From Streptomyces sp. RFCAC02 (GTDB lineage: Bacteria; Actinomycetota; Actinomycetes; Streptomycetales; Streptomycetaceae), in NCBI RefSeq assembly GCF_004193175.1, contig NZ_SAUH01000001.1, positions 4,621,501 to 4,685,500 on the forward strand: a stretch of DNA of 64,000 bases, read 5' to 3'. How positions within the stretch are numbered: position 1 is the first letter of the stretch; each line of letters opens with the position of its first letter. The notes under the pieces are model-generated. The model searched no databases. It worked only from the letters and a program-made list of their open reading frames with translations, and was not told where the DNA came from. The translations under genes were made by a program, and so were the position numbers. Positions 61,013 through 64,000 of the stretch are shown in pieces.

Positions 61013-61516
61013 ATGACGGAGATCATCAAGGGGCGGATGACGGCGGACGCGTCGGCGGAGGCCGTGCGCGGGGGCGTGACGGTCTTCCTCATCGGGATGC
61101 GGATCAACAGCTTCCGGAGCCTGCGGAGCTGGTGGCCGACGTTCCGGGCGATGCCGCGGATGCTGCGGGAGCTCGGCGCGGACCGCGACAGCGGCATGAT
61201 CGGCTACCGGCTGCTGTTCGGCGGCCCGCGCGTCATCTACGTCGTGCAGTACTGGTCGTCGCACGAGAAGCTGCTCGCCTACGCGTCCGACCGCGAGGGC
61301 CTGCACCGGCCGGCCTGGGCGGCGTTCAACAGGCGGCTGCGCGAAGGCCGGGACAGGGTCGGCTTCTGGCACGAGACCTATGTCGTGCCCGCCGGCGGGC
61401 ACGAGGCGGTCTATGTGAACATGCCGCCGTTCGGCCTCGGCGCTGCCGCCGGCGTGATACCCGTCGGCCGCCGCGGGGACCGGGCGGCCGAGCGGCTCGG
61501 CGTGCGGGGGGTGTGA
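61013..61516 (+). CDS. DUF4188 family protein
   Basis: A 167-residue protein. Diagnostic segments are [40 protein letters not shown] and [20 protein letters not shown]. The fold is expected to be ferredoxin-like, related to dimeric haem-type monooxygenases, and the function is unknown. The ATG at 61013 follows GGAGGGGTC. It is almost certainly controlled by the divergent MerR regulator and may act on a toxic small molecule sensed by it. Confidence 0.88.
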   Translation: MTEIIKGRMTADASAEAVRGGVTVFLIGMRINSFRSLRSWWPTFRAMPRMLRELGADRDSGMIGYRLLFGGPRVIYVVQYWSSHEKLLAYASDREGLHRPAWAAFNRRLREGRDRVGFWHETYVVPAGGHEAVYVNMPPFGLGAAAGVIPVGRRGDRAAERLGVRGV

Positions 61517-61526
61517 GCTGGCGGGC

Positions 61527-62258
61527 TCAGCCGCCGTTGCGCCGCAGGGCCTCGGTCAGGCGGGCGGCGGCGTCCAGGAGCGACTGGGCGTGCATCCGGC
61601 CCGGGTGCCGCGTCAGGCGCTCGATCGGCCCGGACACCGAGACGGCGGCCACCACGCGGTTGGACGGCCCGCGGACCGGCGCCGAGACGGAGGCCACACC
61701 CGGCTCCCGCTCCCCGATGGACTGCGCCCACCCGCGCCGCCGCACGCCGGAGAGCGCGGTCGCGGTGAAACGCGCGCCCTGCAGCCCGTGGTGCAGCCGC
61801 TCCGGCTCCTCCCAGGCCAGGAGGATCTGGGCCGCCGATCCCGCCTTCATCGGGAGGGTGGAGCCGACCGGCACCGTGTCCCGCAGGCCGGACAGCCGCT
61901 CCGCCGCGGCCACGCAGATCCGCATGTCGCCCTGGCGCCGGTAGAGCTGGGCGCTCTCGCCCGTCAGGTCCCTCAGCTGGGTCAGCACCGGTCCGGCCGC
62001 GGCCAGCAGCCGGTCCTCGCCGGCCGCCGCCGCCAGCTCCGCGAGCCGGGGGCCGAGGATGAAACGTCCCTGCATGTCCCGGGCCAGCAGCCGGTGGTAC
62101 TCGAGGGCCACGGCCATCCGGTGCGCGGTCGGCCGGGCCAGGCCCGTCGCCCCGACGAGGCTCGCCAGCGTGGCCGGCCCCGACTCCAGGGCACCCAGGA
62201 CCAGGGCCGCCTTGTCGAGTACGCCCACACCGCTGGAATCACCGCTAGAGTTGTCCAT
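61527..62258 (-). CDS. ndgR: IclR-family regulator NdgR
   Basis: A 243-residue IclR regulator. The N-terminal winged helix reads [20 protein letters not shown] with [15 protein letters not shown]; the effector domain contains [20 protein letters not shown] and [20 protein letters not shown]. Sequence and position beside leuCD match S. coelicolor NdgR, which controls leucine and other amino acid genes and antibiotic output. The ATG at 62258 lies 6 bp after a -10 box and has no Shine-Dalgarno, so the mRNA is probably leaderless. An in-frame upstream extension is not supported. Confidence 0.95.
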   Translation of the reverse strand: MDNSSGDSSGVGVLDKAALVLGALESGPATLASLVGATGLARPTAHRMAVALEYHRLLARDMQGRFILGPRLAELAAAAGEDRLLAAAGPVLTQLRDLTGESAQLYRRQGDMRICVAAAERLSGLRDTVPVGSTLPMKAGSAAQILLAWEEPERLHHGLQGARFTATALSGVRRRGWAQSIGEREPGVASVSAPVRGPSNRVVAAVSVSGPIERLTRHPGRMHAQSLLDAAARLTEALRRNGG

Positions 62259-62264
62259 GCAACG

Positions 62265-62293
62265 ATACTCGCGTCTCACACTGTGAAACGCAA
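62265..62293 (-). promoter_or_regulatory. ndgR promoter with an inverted-repeat operator filling the spacer
   Basis: On the minus strand TTGCGT (62293-62288) and GAGTAT (62270-62265) are separated by exactly 17 bp. The spacer holds the repeat GCGTCTCAC-ACT-GTGAAACGC (62271-62291, one mismatch). Binding of an IclR protein here would block the ndgR promoter and could also affect leuC on the other strand. Confidence 0.65.
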
Positions 62294-62439
62294 GTTCATA
62301 GTCCGGAGAAAAGCGCCAGGCTGGAGCCCTGCGAGCCACGATGCACCCCGGTGCCCCGTGGCGCGCGGCCACCGTCCGGTGCGCGGGGAACGGACGGCGG
62401 TCCACCCATCATCAGCGGCGATGCCGGAGGGAAGTGCCA

Positions 62440-63864
62440 ATGGGACGCACACTGGCGGAGAAAGTCTGGGACGACCACGTCGTCCGGCGTGCGGAGGGCG
62501 AGCCCGATCTGCTCTTCATCGATCTCCATCTCCTGCACGAGGTCACGAGCCCACAGGCGTTCGACGGCCTGCGCAAGAGCGGTCGGAAGGTGCGGCGCAC
62601 CGACCTCACCATCGCCACCGAGGACCACAACACCCCGACCCTCGACATCGACAAGCCGATCGCCGACCCGGTCTCCCGGACGCAGCTCGAGACGCTGCGC
62701 AAGAACTGCGCCGAGTTCGGCGTGCGCCTGCACCCGCTCGGCGACAGCGAGCAGGGCGTGGTCCACGTGGTCGGCCCGCAGCTCGGTCTGACCCAGCCCG
62801 GCACCACGGTGGTCTGCGGCGACAGCCACACCTCGACGCACGGCGCGTTCGGCGCGCTGGCCTTCGGTATCGGCACGAGCCAGGTCGAGCACGTCCTGGC
62901 CACCCAGACGCTGCCGATGGCGCCGTTCCGGACGATGGCCGTGACGGTCCTGGGCGAGCTGCCCGAGGGCGTCACCGCGAAGGACCTGATCCTCGCGATC
63001 ATCGCCCGCATCGGCACCGGCGGCGGCCAGGGCTATGTCATCGAGTACCGGGGCGAGGCCATCGAGAAGCTCTCGATGGAGGCCCGCATGACCATCTGCA
63101 ACATGTCGATCGAGGCGGGCGCCCGCGCCGGCATGATCGCCCCCGACGACACGACCTTCGCCTACCTGCAGGGCCGCGACCACGCGCCGCAGGGAGCCGA
63201 CTGGGACGAGGCCGTCGCCTACTGGCGCACGCTGCGCACCGACGACGACGCCGTCTTCGACCACGAGGTCGTCATCGACGCGGCCGAGCTGTCGCCGTTC
63301 GTCACCTGGGGCACCAACCCGGGCCAGGGCGCCCCGCTGTCCGAGTCCGTGCCCGACCCGGCCTCCTTCGCCGACGCCACCGAGCGCCTCGCCGCCGAGA
63401 AGGCCCTGGAGTACATGGGGCTGTCCGCCGGCCAGAAGCTGCGCGACATCGAGGTCGACACCGTCTTCGTCGGCTCCTGCACCAACGGCCGCATCGAGGA
63501 CCTCCGCTCCGCCGCGTCCATCCTGCAGGGCCGCCGCATCGCCGACGGTGTGCGGATGCTGGTCGTCCCCGGATCCGTCCGGGTCGCCCTGCAGGCCGTC
63601 GAGGAGGGGCTCGACAAGGTCTTCACCGAGGCGGGCGCCGAGTGGCGGCACGCCGGCTGCTCGATGTGTCTCGGCATGAACCCGGACCAGCTCTCCCCGG
63701 GCGAGCGCTGCGCCTCCACGTCCAACCGCAACTTCGAGGGCCGGCAGGGCAAGGGCGGGCGCACGCACCTGGTCTCGCCGCAGGTCGCCGCCGCCACGGC
63801 GGTCACCGGCCGGCTCGCGTCCCCGGCCGACCTGGCCGGCGTCCCCACCCCCGTGGAGGTCTGA
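62440..63864 (+). CDS. leuC: 3-isopropylmalate dehydratase large subunit
   Basis: A 474-residue aconitase-family protein. Cluster-ligand cysteines are in [15 protein letters not shown] and [11 protein letters not shown]; active-site segments include [20 protein letters not shown]. It isomerises isopropylmalate with LeuD. The ATG at 62440 follows GGAGGGAAGTGCC. A CATAGT hexamer at 62297-62302 may be its -10 box. leuD begins 5 bp after its stop, and the divergent regulator NdgR is 181 bp away. Confidence 0.97.
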   Translation: MGRTLAEKVWDDHVVRRAEGEPDLLFIDLHLLHEVTSPQAFDGLRKSGRKVRRTDLTIATEDHNTPTLDIDKPIADPVSRTQLETLRKNCAEFGVRLHPLGDSEQGVVHVVGPQLGLTQPGTTVVCGDSHTSTHGAFGALAFGIGTSQVEHVLATQTLPMAPFRTMAVTVLGELPEGVTAKDLILAIIARIGTGGGQGYVIEYRGEAIEKLSMEARMTICNMSIEAGARAGMIAPDDTTFAYLQGRDHAPQGADWDEAVAYWRTLRTDDDAVFDHEVVIDAAELSPFVTWGTNPGQGAPLSESVPDPASFADATERLAAEKALEYMGLSAGQKLRDIEVDTVFVGSCTNGRIEDLRSAASILQGRRIADGVRMLVVPGSVRVALQAVEEGLDKVFTEAGAEWRHAGCSMCLGMNPDQLSPGERCASTSNRNFEGRQGKGGRTHLVSPQVAAATAVTGRLASPADLAGVPTPVEV

Positions 63865-63869
63865 GCGTC

Positions 63870-64000
63870 ATGGAAGCTTTCACCGCACACACCGGCCGGG
63901 CCGTCCCGCTGCGCCGCGGCAACGTCGACACCGACCAGATCATCCCGGCCCACTGGCTGAAGAAGGTCACCCGCGACGGCTTCGAGGACGGACTGTTCGA
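63870..64000 (+). CDS. leuD: 3-isopropylmalate dehydratase small subunit, N-terminal part (runs off the window)
   Basis: The first 43 codons are visible: [20 protein letters not shown] followed by [20 protein letters not shown], the standard LeuD start. It follows leuC after 5 bp and forms the dehydratase with it. The gene continues beyond position 64000. Confidence 0.95.
   Translation, partial: MEAFTAHTGRAVPLRRGNVDTDQIIPAHWLKKVTRDGFEDGLF

Overview
The window is very GC-rich actinobacterial chromosome, almost certainly Streptomyces or a close relative. The evidence is strong C/G bias in third codon positions, frequent GTG starts, leaderless promoters, the NdgR regulator and two conservons. 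The order of core genes (ligA, rmdB-like, gatC-gatA-gatB, cdgC-like, ilvB-ilvN-ilvC, serA, proline catabolism, leuB, ilvE, cimA, accB-accE, conservons, gltX, tRNA-Gln/Glu, ndgR, leuC-leuD) matches from memory the SCO5486 to SCO5554 stretch of S. coelicolor. No alignment could be run.

Layout. 0-11 kb: end of a cysteine desulfurase, mnmA, a nitrilase-family hydrolase, an SDR, a MetE-like methionine synthase, ligA and a GGDEF-EAL membrane protein. 9.2-12.8 kb: gatC-gatA-(small membrane protein)-gatB, ending in a strong hairpin. 12.85-20.3 kb: accessory stretch with a non-coding array of a 14-bp motif, a giant LuxR-type ATPase regulator, a RibD-like reductase, a PQQ-type dehydrogenase lipoprotein and an aldo/keto reductase. 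20.35-30.2 kb: a D-2-hydroxyacid dehydrogenase, a second GGDEF protein whose EAL domain is degenerate, then ilvBNC with a leader-peptide attenuator, and serA. 30.2-35.9 kb: accessory stretch with a zinc alcohol dehydrogenase, a CebR-controlled GH6 cellulase with an apparently frameshifted signal peptide, tRNA-fMet, a second motif-rich non-coding region, a fused squalene/phytoene-synthase-like plus cis-prenyltransferase gene, and a Tat-exported protein. 36-46.8 kb: proline catabolism with a PucR-type regulator, leuB, ilvE, cimA with its own Ile-codon leader peptide, and accB-accE. 47-57.4 kb: two tandem conservons whose B and D genes are nearly identical in DNA sequence. 57.5-64 kb: an FAH-family protein, gltX, three tRNAs, a MerR/DUF4188 pair, ndgR, leuC and the start of leuD.

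How the genes fit together. The main metabolic theme is branched-chain amino acid synthesis: ilvBNC, ilvE, leuB, leuCD and cimA, controlled by NdgR and by transcription attenuation. A second theme is indirect Gln-tRNA synthesis: gltX beside tRNA-Gln and tRNA-Glu, plus gatCAB. Two c-di-GMP enzymes and two conservon GTPase/kinase modules tie the region to developmental signalling.

The most unusual items are the fused prenyl-synthase gene (33593-35224), two intergenic arrays of a GTGCATCGTT-type motif (12881-13526 and 32791-33425), the homogenised tandem conservons, and the short leader peptides of ilvB and cimA that sit directly behind promoter -10 boxes.
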